A DNA stretch of 6,571 nucleotides. Origin: Beijerinckiaceae bacterium. Lineage in GTDB: Bacteria; Pseudomonadota; Alphaproteobacteria; Rhizobiales; Beijerinckiaceae. A program made the translations under genes and the position numbers. Below, in pieces: positions 6,103 through 6,571 of the stretch (position 1 is its first letter; the number at the start of each line of letters is the position of its first letter). A model generated the notes under the pieces. The model made no database searches. It had not been told where the DNA came from and saw nothing but the letters and a program-made list of their open reading frames with translations. The stretch is taken from contig CANHAW010000125.1 of assembly GCA_947458675.1 (NCBI GenBank), positions 1 through 6,571 of the forward strand, in the 5' to 3' direction.

Positions 6103-6571
6103 ATGAAGGCCATTGCAGGCGCGCTGACCGCGCTCGGACTCATTCTGGCCATGCCGGCCCAGGCCCAGACGGGCAATATCAACCTGCTCGTCGGCTTTGC
6201 TCCCGGCGGATCGGCCGATTCCATCGCCCGGATCGTCGGCGCCCGCATGCAGGAAAAGATGGGCCGCAATGTCGTCGTCGAGAACCGCCCCGGCGCCGGC
6301 GCCAATATCGCCACCCGCGCCGTGATTCAGGCAGCACCCGATGGAAACACTTTGCTCGTCACCACGGCCGCCCTGCCGATCAACGAGACGCTCTACCGCA
6401 ACAAGGGTTTTGCCGGCACGGCCTTGAAGCCCATCTCGATTGTGGCAACGACGCCGGAAGTCTTTGCCATCGGCAAGAATGACAAGTCCAAAGACCTCGC
6501 TGATTTCGTCGCCAATCAGAAAGATCGCGAAGTGATCTTCGGCACGGCCGGCATTGGCACAGGCTCGCATA
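6103..6571 (+). CDS. Bug/TctC-family tripartite tricarboxylate transporter substrate-binding protein (5' part)
   Basis: Reading rightward from ATG 6103 gives 156 codons to the window edge without a stop; family members are about 320-330 residues, so roughly half is present. Residues 1-21 form a Sec signal peptide (KAIAGALTALGLILAMPAQA, cleavage AQA|Q near 21/22) with no lipobox cysteine, so the mature protein is periplasmic. The Bug signature follows: NLLVGFAPGGSADSIAR (27-43), VVVENRPGAGANIA (57-70) and APDGNTLL (78-85). These build the pocket that holds a small carboxylate or related ligand by two water-mediated contacts. Bug proteins hand ligands to TctA/TctB permeases or act in sensing, and many genes are orphans. 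AGGGAG (6088-6093) lies 9 nt before the start. The ligand cannot be predicted, and TctA/TctB genes, if present, lie outside this window. Confidence 0.93.
   Translation, partial: MKAIAGALTALGLILAMPAQAQTGNINLLVGFAPGGSADSIARIVGARMQEKMGRNVVVENRPGAGANIATRAVIQAAPDGNTLLVTTAALPINETLYRNKGFAGTALKPISIVATTPEVFAIGKNDKSKDLADFVANQKDREVIFGTAGIGTGSH

Overview
The window is GC-rich DNA with tightly packed genes. Its gene content points to an alphaproteobacterium, most likely of the order Hyphomicrobiales (Rhizobiales). The main clues are a protein with two cold-shock domains followed by a DUF192 gene, an arrangement I recall from that order, and a Bug-type solute-binding protein. The order is an inference; no rRNA or other marker gene is present. 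I see no mobile element, tRNA, CRISPR array or phage gene.

Layout. Positions 1-1887 read on the minus strand, in transcription order: a sirtuin (1887-1090), a double cold-shock-domain protein (about 965-378) and the start of a secreted DUF192 protein (300-1, cut by the window edge). From a 136 bp divergent spacer, an aldo/keto reductase reads rightward (2024-2962). It ends two bases from the convergent stop of an NADPH-dependent FMN reductase (3534-2965). That gene lies 26 bp downstream of an NTF2/SnoaL-like gene (4166-3561), and the two form a likely operon with a candidate promoter at 4245-4216. Farther right on the minus strand are an unrecognised 76-residue acidic protein (4564-4334), with a strong G/C hairpin in its leader, and upp, uracil phosphoribosyltransferase (5357-4728). 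Across a 179 bp divergent spacer, a small two-helix membrane protein (5537-6007) reads rightward. It is followed by the start of a Bug/TctC-type periplasmic solute-binding protein (6103 to the window end).

How the genes may work together. Most are single housekeeping or accessory functions: NAD-dependent deacylation, RNA chaperoning, uracil salvage and uptake of small organic acids. The SnoaL-like/FMN-reductase pair, facing an aldo/keto reductase, is the only group that looks like a small metabolic unit, possibly for conversion of a small carbonyl or aromatic compound. Its substrate cannot be read from the sequence.

I found no clear evidence of a novel multi-gene system. The points most worth a second look are the SnoaL/FMN-reductase pair, the start and function of the double cold-shock protein, the orphan 76-residue gene with its hairpin leader, and the membrane protein beside upp. 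The non-coding gaps (301-377, 966-1089, 1888-2023, 4167-4333, 4565-4727, 5358-5536, 6008-6102) are all shorter than 200 bp; beyond the sites listed, I see nothing in them.
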